A DNA stretch of 64,000 bases from Ferrovibrio xuzhouensis (lineage in GTDB: Bacteria > Pseudomonadota > Alphaproteobacteria > Ferrovibrionales > Ferrovibrionaceae). The position numbers were made by a program, and so were the translations under genes. Below the pieces are notes generated by a model. That model did not search any database. It saw nothing but the letters and a program-made list of their open reading frames with translations, and was not told where the DNA came from. The stretch is taken from positions 62,001 to 126,000 of the forward strand of contig NZ_JBHRYJ010000006.1 in assembly GCF_042648965.1 (NCBI RefSeq), given 5' to 3'. This document shows, piece after piece, positions 43,109-52,055 of this stretch; the stretch's first letter is position 1, and each line of letters opens with the position of its first letter.

Positions 43109-43873
43109 CTATGGCTTCCCGAGCTTGTCCGTCAGGTTCCGTATCATGTCGAGCGGGAAGGGAAATACAATGGTCGAGCTGTTCTGCGCACCGATACTAG
43201 CCAGCGTGCTGAGGTAGCGCAGTTGCATCGCCTCGGGCCGGCCGCTCATGATCTCGGCGGCCTCCAGCAGCTTCTGCGCCGCCTGCAGCTCGCCCTCGGC
43301 ATTGATTACCTTGGCGCGGCGCTCGCGCTCGGCCTCGGCCTGGCGGGCGATCACCCGGATCATGCTCTCGCTGATATCGACATGCTTGATCTCGACATTG
43401 GCCACCTTGATGCCCCAGGCATCGGTCTGGGTGTCGAGGATTTCCTGGATGTCGTGGTTCAGCTTGTCGCGCTCGGACAGCATCTCGTCGAGGTCGTGCT
43501 TGCCGAGCACCGAACGCAGGGTCGTCTGGGCAAGCTGGCCGGTGGCGGCGAGATAGTCGGCCACCTGCACGATCGCCTTTTCCGGATCGACAACGCGGAA
43601 ATACAGCACCGCGTTGACCTTGACCGAGACATTGTCGCGCGAGATCACATCCTGGCTTGGCACATCAAGCACCACGGTGCGCAGGTCGATACGCACCATC
43701 TGCTGGATGAAGGGCACCAGGATGATCAGGCCGGGACCGGAAACCCCGGTGAAGCGGCCCAGCGTGAACACCACGCCGCGTTCGTATTCGCGCAGCACGC
43801 GGATCGCGGCCGCCAGAAAAACGACCACCAGCACGACGACCGGCACATAATAAGACATCTGCATCCACATCAT
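43109..43873 (-). CDS. Slipin (stomatin-like SPFH protein)
   Basis: A 254-residue membrane-associated SPFH protein. An N-terminal hydrophobic helix (YVPVVVLVVVFLAAAIRVL) is followed by the SPFH domain (EYERGVVFTLGRFTGVSGPGLI, RIDLRTVVLDVPSQDVISRDNVSV) and a coiled coil (QAEAERERRAKVINAEGELQAAQKLLEAAE). Slipins partner with NfeD-type membrane proteases in membrane-domain organisation. The start overlaps the nfeD stop as ATGA. Confidence 0.93.
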   Translation of the reverse strand: MMWMQMSYYVPVVVLVVVFLAAAIRVLREYERGVVFTLGRFTGVSGPGLIILVPFIQQMVRIDLRTVVLDVPSQDVISRDNVSVKVNAVLYFRVVDPEKAIVQVADYLAATGQLAQTTLRSVLGKHDLDEMLSERDKLNHDIQEILDTQTDAWGIKVANVEIKHVDISESMIRVIARQAEAERERRAKVINAEGELQAAQKLLEAAEIMSGRPEAMQLRYLSTLASIGAQNSSTIVFPFPLDMIRNLTDKLGKP

Positions 43874-45288
43874 CCTGCTCCTTGGCGATTGTCTGTTGAG
43901 GACGGTCGGTCGCTGTCGAGCGGCCGGACCACCAGGGTCAGCCCCTGAAGCCTGGTGACCCGCACCGCGCTGCCGATATGCAACTGGTCGACCCGCGCCG
44001 GATCGGCGGCAGCGGCCTGCCAGCGTTCGCCATGCACCAGCACATGACCGACCGGGCCCTCCCAGTCGAGCACGCGGGCCGGGGCGCCCAGCATCTGTTC
44101 CGGCCCGGTCACCACCGGTCGCCGTCGTGCCCTGAGCGCCAGCCGCAGCACCACGAAGATGAAGCCGAGGCTGAGCGCCGCCATCAGCGCGATCACCGGC
44201 CAGTCGACGGTGAAGGCCGGCATGTCGGTATCGATCAGGATAGTGGCGCCAAGCGCGAAGGCGATCACCCCGCCGATGCCGAGCGCACCGACCGAGGGCG
44301 TGAACATCTCCGCCACCATCAGCACCACGCCGAGCAGCATCAGGCCAAGCCCCGCGTAGTTCAGCGGCAGCACTGCCACGCCATACAGGCCGGTCAGCAG
44401 GCAGATCGCGCCGATCACGCCGGGGAAAAAGACGCCCGGATTCATGAATTCGAAAATCAGGCCGTAAACGCCGATCATCATCAGGATCAGCGCCACATTG
44501 GGGTTGGTCACCACCGCCAGCAGTTCGCTGCGCCAGTCGGGATCGAGCGGCACCACGGTCAGTCCGCGGCTGTCGATAGCGAATTCCGTGTCGCGCAGTT
44601 TCACGACACGGCCGTCGATCTGGGCAAAAAGGTCGTCGAGACTGCCGGCCAGCAGGTCGACCACATGCTGTTTGACCGCCTCGGCCGCCGGCAGGCTGGC
44701 GCCTTCGCGCACCGCCTGTTCGGCCCAGGCAACATTGCGGCCGCGCAGGTCGGCGAGCGCCCGGATATAGGCGGCGGCATCGTTGACGATCTTCTTTTCC
44801 ATGGCGGTCTTCGGCGGCGGCCCCTTGTCCTTGCCTTCCGCTGGCGTGTCGTCACCGTCGCCAAAGGGCAGACCGCCGCCGCCCATCTGCACCGGCGTCG
44901 CCGCGCCGAGGTTGGTGCCCGGCATCATCGCCGCCACATGACTGGCATAGAGGATATAGGTCCCGGCACTGGCCGCCCGGGCGCCGGATGGACTGACCCA
45001 GGTGACCACCGGCACCGGGGAATCGAGGATCGCCTTGATGATCGCGCGCATCGAGCCGTCGAGCCCGCCTGGCGTGTCGAGCCGCAGCACCACCAGCGCG
45101 GCCCTGCGTTCGGCCGCCGCCGCCAGTCCGCGCACGACATAATCGGCAGTGGCAGGGCCGATCGCATCGGCAACCCGCAGGATCACCGCCGTGCGGCCCG
45201 CTTCTTCTGCGGCTGGCAGTCTGGTGGCAAGGCCCAGGCCTGTGGCCAGCAGCAGCGCCGCAATGACGGCAACAGGCCGGCGTGTCAT
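43870..45288 (-). CDS. NfeD-family membrane serine protease (NfeD1b, ClpP-class)
   Basis: A 472-residue protein with a signal sequence or anchor (PVAVIAALLLATGLGLA) and a ClpP-like Ser-Lys protease domain. Catalytic Ser lies in ARAASAGTYILYASH and Lys in AMEKKIVNDAA. Four helices (about residues 260-390) and a C-terminal OB-like NfeD domain (MLGAPARVLDWEGPVGHVLVHGE) follow. It cleaves stomatin-type partners in archaeal homologues. The start MTRRPVAV at 45288 removes an unsupported 55-residue extension. It is co-transcribed with slipin. Confidence 0.9.
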   Translation of the reverse strand: MTRRPVAVIAALLLATGLGLATRLPAAEEAGRTAVILRVADAIGPATADYVVRGLAAAAERRAALVVLRLDTPGGLDGSMRAIIKAILDSPVPVVTWVSPSGARAASAGTYILYASHVAAMMPGTNLGAATPVQMGGGGLPFGDGDDTPAEGKDKGPPPKTAMEKKIVNDAAAYIRALADLRGRNVAWAEQAVREGASLPAAEAVKQHVVDLLAGSLDDLFAQIDGRVVKLRDTEFAIDSRGLTVVPLDPDWRSELLAVVTNPNVALILMMIGVYGLIFEFMNPGVFFPGVIGAICLLTGLYGVAVLPLNYAGLGLMLLGVVLMVAEMFTPSVGALGIGGVIAFALGATILIDTDMPAFTVDWPVIALMAALSLGFIFVVLRLALRARRRPVVTGPEQMLGAPARVLDWEGPVGHVLVHGERWQAAAADPARVDQLHIGSAVRVTRLQGLTLVVRPLDSDRPSSTDNRQGAG

Positions 45289-45452
45289 GCCGCCGCCGCA
45301 GCGACGAAGCATGGCCTGCAGGACATCCGGTATCCGCAGCACAGCCATAGCGATGATTATGGGGTGACCGCGCGCCGAAACCCAGCCCGGAGTGGCAGAA
45401 ATCGAGCCATGCTGCACTGCGGCCGGTGGACTTTTCCCGGCAAATATCGACA

Positions 45453-46697
45453 ATGCCCGGCATGCAGGACAGCGACATCGAGCGGATTGCCGGCTGGCTG
45501 GTCGAACGCGGACTGGCCGGGATATCGGAATACGAACTGCTGAAGGGTTTCAGCGAACTGTGCCGCGAAACCGGTCTCGATCTCTGTCGCTCGCTGGCCT
45601 TCATCGACACGCTGCATCCGGTCTACGAGGGTCGCGCCTTCTTCTGGCGCCATGATGGCAGCCAGGACCAGTGGCAGGTCGAATACGGTCCGACCAGCGA
45701 CGGCGAGTCGGCGGACGAATGGCAGAAGACCAGCTTCTATCACCTGCTGACCACCGGCGGCAGCGAACTGCGGCGCCGCTTCTGCGACGGTGACCCGCCC
45801 GACTTTGCCCATCTCGAGAAAATCCGCGACGAGGGCCAGACCGATTACGTCGCCCTGCTGCACAGGTTTCCCGGCGATAACCACATCGGCGAGATGGATT
45901 GCTTCTACTCGCACTGGACCACCAGCCATGCCACCGGCTTCTGCGACGACGATCTGGCGGCGATGCGTCGCCTGGTCCCCGCGCTGGCGCTGGCGGTCAA
46001 ATGTACTTCGCTGGCCCGCGTCGCCGGCACCCTGGTCGAGGTCTATCTCGGCCGCGATGCCGGCCGCCGGGTGCTGGGCGGCCGCATCGCCCGCGGCGTC
46101 GCCGATCGCATCCATGCCGTGCTGTGGTTTTCCGACCTGCGCGGCTTCACTGCGATCACCGACACGGCGGCCCCCGACGAGATCATCCCGCTGCTGAATG
46201 ACTATGCCGATGCGGTGATTTCTGCCGTACACGAGGCCGGCGGCGACGTCCTCAAGCTGGTCGGCGACGGCACGCTGGCGATCTTCAAGTCGGCCGATGC
46301 CGGCGATGCCTGCCGCCAGGCGCTGGCAGCGGAAGCCGACCTGCGCCGGCGTGTCGCCACCCTGAACGCGCGCCGCACGGCCGAGGGCCGGCCGGTCACC
46401 TCGGTCTATCTCGGCCTGCATGTCGGCGATGTCTTCTATGGCAATATCGGCAGCAACGACCGCCTCGACTTCACCGTGGTCGGCCCGGCCGTCAACGAGG
46501 TCAGCCGCATCTCGTCGATGTGCCGCTCGGTCGACCAGGGCGTGCTGATGTCGGCGGAATTCGCCGCCGAGGTGCCGGAAGCCTATCGCGACCGCATCGT
46601 TTCGGTCGGCCGTTACGCGCTGCGCGGCGTCGGCCGGCCGCAGGAACTGTTCACCCTCGACCCGACCCGGCGCGAGCCGGCTGCCGCCGGAGACTGA
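45453..46697 (+). CDS. Class III adenylate/guanylate cyclase
   Basis: A 414-residue cytoplasmic cyclase. The N-terminal 200 residues form an unrecognised sensory region (YELLKGFSELCRETGLDLCR, FPGDNHIGEMDCFYSHW). The C-terminal catalytic domain has metal Asp in WFSDLRGFTAITD and LKLVGDGTLAIF, and the transition-state region FTVVGPAVNEVSRI. Substrate specificity was not resolved. Start choice among 45426 (GTG), 45453 and 45462 is open because no clear ribosome site is seen. The hydrolase gene follows within three bases. Confidence 0.9.
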   Translation: MPGMQDSDIERIAGWLVERGLAGISEYELLKGFSELCRETGLDLCRSLAFIDTLHPVYEGRAFFWRHDGSQDQWQVEYGPTSDGESADEWQKTSFYHLLTTGGSELRRRFCDGDPPDFAHLEKIRDEGQTDYVALLHRFPGDNHIGEMDCFYSHWTTSHATGFCDDDLAAMRRLVPALALAVKCTSLARVAGTLVEVYLGRDAGRRVLGGRIARGVADRIHAVLWFSDLRGFTAITDTAAPDEIIPLLNDYADAVISAVHEAGGDVLKLVGDGTLAIFKSADAGDACRQALAAEADLRRRVATLNARRTAEGRPVTSVYLGLHVGDVFYGNIGSNDRLDFTVVGPAVNEVSRISSMCRSVDQGVLMSAEFAAEVPEAYRDRIVSVGRYALRGVGRPQELFTLDPTRREPAAAGD

Positions 46698-46699
46698 TC

Positions 46700-47464
46700 A
46701 TGCCCGCACAATCCGAGAAAGTATCCTTCACCGGTGCCCAGGGCGACACGCTGGCGGCGCGGCTGGAACTGCCGGCCGGCCCGGTGCGGGCCTATGCGGT
46801 CTTCGCCCATTGCTTCACCTGCTCGAAGGATATCTATGCCGCGAGCCGCATTGCCGGTGCGCTGGCCGAACGTGGCATCGCCGTGCTGCGGTTCGATTTC
46901 ACCGGACTGGGCATGAGCGAAGGTGAATTCGCCAATACCAATTTCTCGTCGAACGTGGCCGACCTGCTCTGTGCCGCCGATTACCTGCGCCAGGAACACC
47001 AGCCGCCGGCCATCCTGATCGGCCACAGCCTGGGCGGGGCTGCGGTGCTGGCCGCCGCCGGCGAGGTGCCCGAGGCGCGCGCGGTCGCCACCATCGCCGC
47101 ACCGGCCGATGCCGTGCATGTGGTGGAAAACTTCAAGGCCGACCTGTCGACCATCGAGCAGTCGGGCATGGCGGTGGTCACACTCGCCGGCCGCAATTTC
47201 ACCATCCGCAAGCAGTTCCTCGACGATGTGCGCGGCCAGAAGCTGCTGCACAAGGTGGAAATGCTGAAACGCGCCCTGCTGGTTTTCCATGCGCCGCGCG
47301 ACCTGACCGTCGGTGTCGAGAATGCCCAGCAGATCTTCCAGGCCGCCAAACATCCGAAGAGTTACGTCTCGCTCGACGATGCCGACCACCTGCTGTCGCG
47401 CCAGGCCGATGCGATCTATGTCGCCGATGTGCTCAGCGCCTGGGCCTCGCGCTACATCGGCTGA
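46700..47464 (+). CDS. Alpha/beta hydrolase (OsmC-associated type)
   Basis: A 254-residue serine hydrolase. The nucleophile elbow is GHSLGG (IGHSLGGAAVL), the acid is probably in FHAPRDLTVG, and the His in DDADHLL. The opening HCFTCSKDIYAASRIAGALAERGIAVLRFDFTGLGMSEGEF matches the hydrolase half of hydrolase-OsmC fusion proteins. Here the OsmC half is absent. The substrate is unknown. It is transcribed with the nucleotide cyclase gene, suggesting shared regulation. Confidence 0.88.
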   Translation: MPAQSEKVSFTGAQGDTLAARLELPAGPVRAYAVFAHCFTCSKDIYAASRIAGALAERGIAVLRFDFTGLGMSEGEFANTNFSSNVADLLCAADYLRQEHQPPAILIGHSLGGAAVLAAAGEVPEARAVATIAAPADAVHVVENFKADLSTIEQSGMAVVTLAGRNFTIRKQFLDDVRGQKLLHKVEMLKRALLVFHAPRDLTVGVENAQQIFQAAKHPKSYVSLDDADHLLSRQADAIYVADVLSAWASRYIG

Positions 47465-47477
47465 AACGGCCCGCCCG

Positions 47478-48242
47478 TCAGCGCCGGGCGGCGCGGCGGG
47501 CCAGCTTGTGGCTGTACATCATCTGGTCGGCGGCAGCGAGCGCCGCGCCGGGGTCCTCGCCGGGCTTCAGCGGATAGACGCCATAAGCGGCATCGAGCTG
47601 CAGCACCTTGCCTTCCCAGTGCAGCGGCCGGCGGCGGATCGCCTCGGCCAGATGGTCGGCTTTCTCGCGGCCCTGCTGGGGGTCGGTCTCGCTGAGGATC
47701 ACGCCGTATTCGTCGCCACCGAGCCGGGCAACGATGTCGCTCTCGCGGGTGTTGTCGAGCAGGATTTGCCCGACCTGGATCAGCGCCGCGTCGCCGGCGC
47801 CATGACCTTCCTTGTCGTTGATCTCCTTCAGGCCGTTGAGGTCGAAGTAGATCAGCACCGAGGGGCGGTTGTAGCGCTCGACATGGGCCATGGCGCGGCT
47901 CAGTTCGCGCACGAAAGCCCGGCGATTATACAGCGGCGTCAGGGTGTCGCGGTCGGCCAGCCGCTCCAGCTCGGCCAGCCGGTGCTTGGTGCGGTTGAGT
48001 TCGCCGCGCAGCTGGTCGACCTCGCCCATCAGCCGCATGATCGCGTCACGCACCCTGGGTGTCAGTTCAGTCTCCGGGATGCCCATCACGGTGGCGGTGG
48101 CGCCGGCCTCGGCCACCGGCTGGGCCGCCTGCGGCGCCGCGGCACCACCGATCAGCGTCGGGCGCACGGTGCCGCCCGACGAGCCTATCGGCGTCGTGCC
48201 CGTCCCCAGACCTACCGGCCGGCGATCCTCGATTCTCGACAT
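47478..48242 (-). CDS. GGDEF-domain diguanylate cyclase
   Basis: A 254-residue soluble protein with a Gly/Pro/Ala-rich N-terminus, a short coiled coil (VRDAIMRLMGEVDQLRGELNRTKHRLAELERLADRDTLT) and a GGDEF domain. The active motif is intact (RLGGDEYGVIL) with the substrate-loop FDLNGLKEINDKEGH. It predicts c-di-GMP synthesis. No RxxD inhibitory site is obvious before the motif. The start MSRIEDRR at 48242 was chosen over an upstream reading. It is convergent with the hydrolase gene. Confidence 0.9.
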   Translation of the reverse strand: MSRIEDRRPVGLGTGTTPIGSSGGTVRPTLIGGAAAPQAAQPVAEAGATATVMGIPETELTPRVRDAIMRLMGEVDQLRGELNRTKHRLAELERLADRDTLTPLYNRRAFVRELSRAMAHVERYNRPSVLIYFDLNGLKEINDKEGHGAGDAALIQVGQILLDNTRESDIVARLGGDEYGVILSETDPQQGREKADHLAEAIRRRPLHWEGKVLQLDAAYGVYPLKPGEDPGAALAAADQMMYSHKLARRAARR

Positions 48243-48378
48243 GGGCCGTAATCGCCCCCTTCTACGGCATATTCCATGTTTCATGCCGCATATGGTGTTA
48301 ACAAATCATGGATCACCGGAAACCGCCACCCGGCAGGGCTGCACACCCGGCGGTTGTCATAGGGGCGGCCATGGCGGC

Positions 48379-48406
48379 TTTACAGGGCGCCGCCGCTCCC
48401 TATAAT
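48379..48406 (+). promoter_or_regulatory. Sigma-70-type promoter of purEK
   Basis: TTTACA (48379-48384) and a perfect TATAAT (48401-48406) are separated by 16 bases. The predicted start of transcription is near 48413, about 23 bases before the purE ATG. It is one of the best sigma-70 matches seen in the window. Confidence 0.7.
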
Positions 48407-48435
48407 CCGCGCCTTTCCGCGACGGGAGTGCAGAG

Positions 48436-48936
48436 ATGGCGTCACGCAAGGGGCCGAAGGTCGGCATCATCATGGGCAGCCAGTCCGACTGGGCGACCAT
48501 GCAGCATGCCGCCGAGATCCTGCAGGCGCTGAAGGTGCCGGCCGAGCATCGCATCGTCTCGGCCCACCGTACCCCGCAGCGGCTTTACGATTATGCGACA
48601 ACCGCCGCCGATCGCGGCCTGCAGGTGATCATCGCCGGCGCCGGCGGCGCCGCGCATCTGCCGGGCATGGCAGCCGCCATGACGCATCTGCCGGTGCTGG
48701 GCGTGCCGGTCGAAAGCCGCACGCTGAAGGGCCTCGACTCGCTGCTGTCGATCCAGCAGATGCCGGGCGGCGTGCCGGTCGGCACGCTGGCGGTCGGCAA
48801 GGCCGGCGCGATCAACGCCGCCCTGCTGGCGGCCAGTATTCTCGCCCTGAACGACCCGGCCCTGTCGAAGCGCCTGCAGGCCTGGCGCGCGAAACAGACC
48901 AAATCCGTCAAGCCGAAGCCGGTCAGCGGCAAATAG
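48436..48936 (+). CDS. purE: N5-carboxyaminoimidazole ribonucleotide mutase
   Basis: Moves the carboxyl group of N5-CAIR to give CAIR in purine synthesis. The 166-residue protein has the nucleotide loop GSQSDW near residue 14, SAHRTPQRLYDYA near 42 and the GAGGAAHLPGM loop near 68. GGGAG precedes the ATG. purK follows two bases after the stop. The C-terminal 15 residues are Lys-rich. Confidence 0.97.
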   Translation: MASRKGPKVGIIMGSQSDWATMQHAAEILQALKVPAEHRIVSAHRTPQRLYDYATTAADRGLQVIIAGAGGAAHLPGMAAAMTHLPVLGVPVESRTLKGLDSLLSIQQMPGGVPVGTLAVGKAGAINAALLAASILALNDPALSKRLQAWRAKQTKSVKPKPVSGK

Positions 48937-48938
48937 CC

Positions 48939-50033
48939 ATGGCCGCGATCCCGCCCGGCAGCACCATCGGCATCCTCGGCGGCGGCCAGCTTGGCCGCAT
49001 GCTGGCGCTGGCGGCGGCGCGGCTTGGCTATCACTGCCATATCTACGCGCCCGAGGCCGATCCGCCGGCCGCCGAAGTGGCCGCGCAGTTTACCCGCGGC
49101 GACTACACCGATGCCGCGGCCATGGCGGCCTTTGCCCAGTCCTGCGCCGTCGTCACCTACGAATTCGAGAATATCCCCTTCGATCCGGTCGCAGCGCTGG
49201 CCAAGCTGGTACCGGTCCGCCCGGGCACCGAGGCGCTGCGCATCAGCCAGGATCGCCTGTTCGAAAAGGATTTCTGCAGCGCGCGCGGCATCGGCACCGC
49301 GCCCTACCGGGCGGTGGCGAATGTCGCCGATCTCTGCGCGGCCGCCACCGCCATCGGCCTGCCGCTGGTGCTGAAGACCCGCCGTATGGGCTATGACGGC
49401 AAGGGCCAGGCCAAGATCGGCCACGTCGACGATGTGCCGGCGGCTTTCGCGGCGCTGAAATCCGACGCGCTGATCGCCGAAGGTTTCGTGCGGTTCCACC
49501 GTGAGCTGTCGGTCGTGCTGGCGCGCGGCACTGACGGCAGCATCGTCTCCTGGGGGCCGGTCGAGAATATCCACCGCAACCACATCCTGTGGCGCACCCA
49601 TGCCCCGGCGCGGATCGAGCCGGCCCTTGCGGCCGAGGCCGAGCGCATTGCCCGCGAGCTGGCCGAGGGCCTCGATTATGTCGGCGTGCTGGCGGTCGAG
49701 CTGTTCGATTGCGGCGACCATGTCCTCGTCAACGAGATGGCGCCGCGGGTGCATAACTCCGGCCACTGGACCATGGATGCGGCTCTCACCTCGCAGTTCG
49801 AGCAGCATATCCGCGCGATCTGCGGCCTGCCGCTCGGCGACGGCGGCCGGCTCTGCGACGCGGTGATGGAAAACCTGGTCGGCGACGAGATCGATGCCTG
49901 GCCAGCCCTGCTGGCCGAGCCGAATGCCCGGCTGCATCTCTACGGCAAGTCCGAGGCGCGGCCCGGCCGCAAGATGGGCCACGTCAACCGGCTTTACCCG
50001 CCGGGCCGGGCGCCGGACCCGGAAGTGTCATAA
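48939..50033 (+). CDS. purK: N5-carboxyaminoimidazole ribonucleotide synthase
   Basis: ATP-grasp enzyme that carboxylates AIR with bicarbonate in purine synthesis. The 364-residue protein opens with GSTIGILGGGQLGRMLALAAARLGY. The ATP-grasp core shows PLVLKTRRMGYDGKGQ, LAVELFDCGDHVLVNEMAPRVHNSGHWT and the terminal HLYGKSEARPGRKMGHVN. It is in an operon with purE. Confidence 0.97.
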   Translation: MAAIPPGSTIGILGGGQLGRMLALAAARLGYHCHIYAPEADPPAAEVAAQFTRGDYTDAAAMAAFAQSCAVVTYEFENIPFDPVAALAKLVPVRPGTEALRISQDRLFEKDFCSARGIGTAPYRAVANVADLCAAATAIGLPLVLKTRRMGYDGKGQAKIGHVDDVPAAFAALKSDALIAEGFVRFHRELSVVLARGTDGSIVSWGPVENIHRNHILWRTHAPARIEPALAAEAERIARELAEGLDYVGVLAVELFDCGDHVLVNEMAPRVHNSGHWTMDAALTSQFEQHIRAICGLPLGDGGRLCDAVMENLVGDEIDAWPALLAEPNARLHLYGKSEARPGRKMGHVNRLYPPGRAPDPEVS

Positions 50034-50189
50034 AAACTCTATTATTATAGTTGCTTACGAGTGCTTGGCGGCGGCGGGCGGCAGGACTATATTATTACCC
50101 AGAATTTCTGGTGACCCGGCTGCCGAGGATCGGTGGCCCTGTCCGGCCCGCGCGAGAAATGCGTTGGCGTCCGGCCTGGAGCGGCAACC

Positions 50190-50636
50190 ATGCCCCCGAT
50201 TGATGGTGTCGGCGCGTCTTCCGCCGGTGCGGCGGTTTTTCAGCCCCGCCCGCCGCAGTCCTCTGCGCAGAACAGCGGCGACGAGACCCGCGGCCTCAGC
50301 ATCCAGCAGTACCTGCAGGCGGGCCAGCAGGCCGGGCAGGACCAGGGCGTGCAGACCCAGACCACCGGGGCTGTCGTCCAGGCCGCCAGCGCCGAGCAGA
50401 GCCAGCGCAACAACCAGCCGGCCGCCAATGACAGCAGCGCGACGGTGCTGACCCTGACCCAGACGCTCAACCGCCTGAGCAATGTCGGCAGCGCACGGCC
50501 GGAGTCGGCCAGCCAGCCCGAAACCAGCCAGCCCGAAACGTCCCAGACCTCGGCGCTGAACTATACCGCCAGCGGTGCGGCCACCCCGGCGCAGAGCCCG
50601 AGCGATGCCGGGCGCCGCGTCAGCCTGTCGGTCTGA
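50190..50636 (+). CDS. Hypothetical Gln/Ser/Ala-rich protein
   Basis: A 148-residue, largely disordered protein with no recognised domain, signal peptide or membrane helix. Gln is abundant (QQYLQAGQQAGQDQGVQTQ) and a five-residue unit SQPET is repeated at residues about 115-125. GGAG lies eight bases before the ATG, and the intergenic DNA upstream is AT-rich with promoter-like ATTATTA stretches, so the gene is credible. Function is not known. Confidence 0.55.
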   Translation: MPPIDGVGASSAGAAVFQPRPPQSSAQNSGDETRGLSIQQYLQAGQQAGQDQGVQTQTTGAVVQAASAEQSQRNNQPAANDSSATVLTLTQTLNRLSNVGSARPESASQPETSQPETSQTSALNYTASGAATPAQSPSDAGRRVSLSV

Positions 50637-50665
50637 GAGCCCCACCCCTTTCCTGAATCCGGCGA

Positions 50666-51304
50666 TTACGGCATCCGGTGCATGAAGCGCCGGGGGTCCG
50701 GCAGCCTTTCAACCAGCTTCGACAGCCGGCCCTTGGCCTGCTGGATGCGCATGACATCGGCCAGCCGCCGGTCGAGGAAGTCCGCCGTGGCGGCGAAACC
50801 CTCCGATTTGTCGTCCAGCCAGCGCAGCAGGGTCGTCGAATAGACCCCGGCCAGCAGCAGCCGCTTGGTGTAGAAGTTGAAATCCGTCGCGGTATCGCCG
50901 GCGGCATACCAGATGGCATCGACGGTGCGATAGACCTGCTTCAACGCGCGCGGCGCATGCTGCGGCAGGGCCTCCAACGTCAGCGCCCGACGCACCGCCT
51001 CGCGATGGGCAGCCACCAGCTCGAGCCGGGTCAGGATCGCGGTCTTCACCCGCTCGCGCACCTTCATCGCCCCGAGGTCGCGACTCTCCAGTGCCTGCAG
51101 CATGGCGGTATCGGTTTCGGCGATCCAGAAATCCAGCGCGGCGATAGCGCCGTCAGGGAAGGCACGCGCCGCCAGGCCGGCGTCATCGCCGCAGTCCCTG
51201 GCCGCCGCCGCCAGTGCCCGGGCGCTCCAGCCGTCGAACGGCACATGCACCAGCAGCGCGTCCAGCAGGGCGCGTTTCTCGGTCAGCAGATGGTCGTCGC
51301 TCAT
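50666..51304 (-). CDS. COQ9-family protein (ubiquinone biosynthesis, lipid binding)
   Basis: A 212-residue TetR-fold helical protein. COQ9 binds isoprenoid lipid and assists the COQ7 hydroxylase in ubiquinone synthesis. The family region is present as RERVKTAILTRLELVAAHREAVRRALTLEALPQHAPRALKQVYRTVDAIWYAAGD. COQ9 is confined to alphaproteobacteria and mitochondria, which supports the taxon. The ATG overlaps the peptide deformylase stop by four bases. Confidence 0.88.
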   Translation of the reverse strand: MSDDHLLTEKRALLDALLVHVPFDGWSARALAAAARDCGDDAGLAARAFPDGAIAALDFWIAETDTAMLQALESRDLGAMKVRERVKTAILTRLELVAAHREAVRRALTLEALPQHAPRALKQVYRTVDAIWYAAGDTATDFNFYTKRLLLAGVYSTTLLRWLDDKSEGFAATADFLDRRLADVMRIQQAKGRLSKLVERLPDPRRFMHRMP

Positions 51305-51837
51305 TCTTCGCGCTCCTCGGGCTGCAGCGGCGCGCGGTGCCGCAATTCGCTTTCAAAGACCAGATCCTTCAGGTCATCCATGCGCTGGGGATAGAGAATC
51401 CCGTCGAGATGGTCCAGTTCATGCTGCACCACCCGGGCATGCCAGCCGCCGACCTCGCGGTCGAGCCGGCTGCCGTCCGGCAGGGTGCCACTATAGCGGA
51501 TATGCGTGTAGCGCGGCACCAGACCGCGCAGGCCGGGCACCGAGAGGCAGCCCTCCCAGGCTATGTCCTGTTCCTCGCCGACCGACTGCCAGCTTGGATT
51601 GACCAGGGTGACCAGTTCGCGCTGCGGCGGGTCGCCCTCCGGCGGGGTCAGGAACACCGCCACCCGCAGCGACACATGCACCTGCGGCGCCGCCAGCCCC
51701 TGGCCGGGCGCGTCGATCATGGTATCCACCATGTCGCGGATCAGGTCGTGGATTTCCGGGGCGGTCGGGTCCGGCACCGAGTCGGCCGGGCGGGCCAGCA
51801 CCGGGTGCCCCATGCGGGCGATTTTCAGAATGGCCAT
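51301..51837 (-). CDS. def: Peptide deformylase
   Basis: Removes the formyl group from nascent proteins with a metal centre. All three motifs are intact: GQGLAAPQ (residues 45-52), EGCLSVPG with metal ligand Cys97, and QHELDHLDG with His139, Glu140 and His143. The length of 178 is normal. It is unusual in leading the COQ9 gene rather than fmt. A second def elsewhere is possible. Confidence 0.94.
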   Translation of the reverse strand: MAILKIARMGHPVLARPADSVPDPTAPEIHDLIRDMVDTMIDAPGQGLAAPQVHVSLRVAVFLTPPEGDPPQRELVTLVNPSWQSVGEEQDIAWEGCLSVPGLRGLVPRYTHIRYSGTLPDGSRLDREVGGWHARVVQHELDHLDGILYPQRMDDLKDLVFESELRHRAPLQPEEREE

Positions 51838-51945
51838 ACCGGCAGCCTAGGCCAGCCGCCGCCGCCGGCCAAGCATCCGGTCCGGCTCGAAATATTACGT
51901 AAATGGCGGTTTTCTGGATTAAATATTACAGCCCCAGATCCCTGA

Positions 51946-51968
51946 TTGTGAACAAAGCCGCTTCACAA
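51946..51968. promoter_or_regulatory. Inverted repeat upstream of rpsU
   Basis: Perfect seven-base inverted repeat TTGTGAA / TTCACAA around nine bases, in the 218-base divergent region between def and rpsU. It may be an operator or a leader hairpin. Low-GC stretches (AAATATTAC at 51894 and 51921) beside it look promoter-like on both strands. Confidence 0.4.
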
Positions 51969-52055
51969 AGGGGGGGCAGCGTGTTAGAACGCGCGACCTG
52001 CGGCGGCCTTGCCCCGCGACGGATTCTCTTTGCTACCCGAAAGGATGGGACACAC

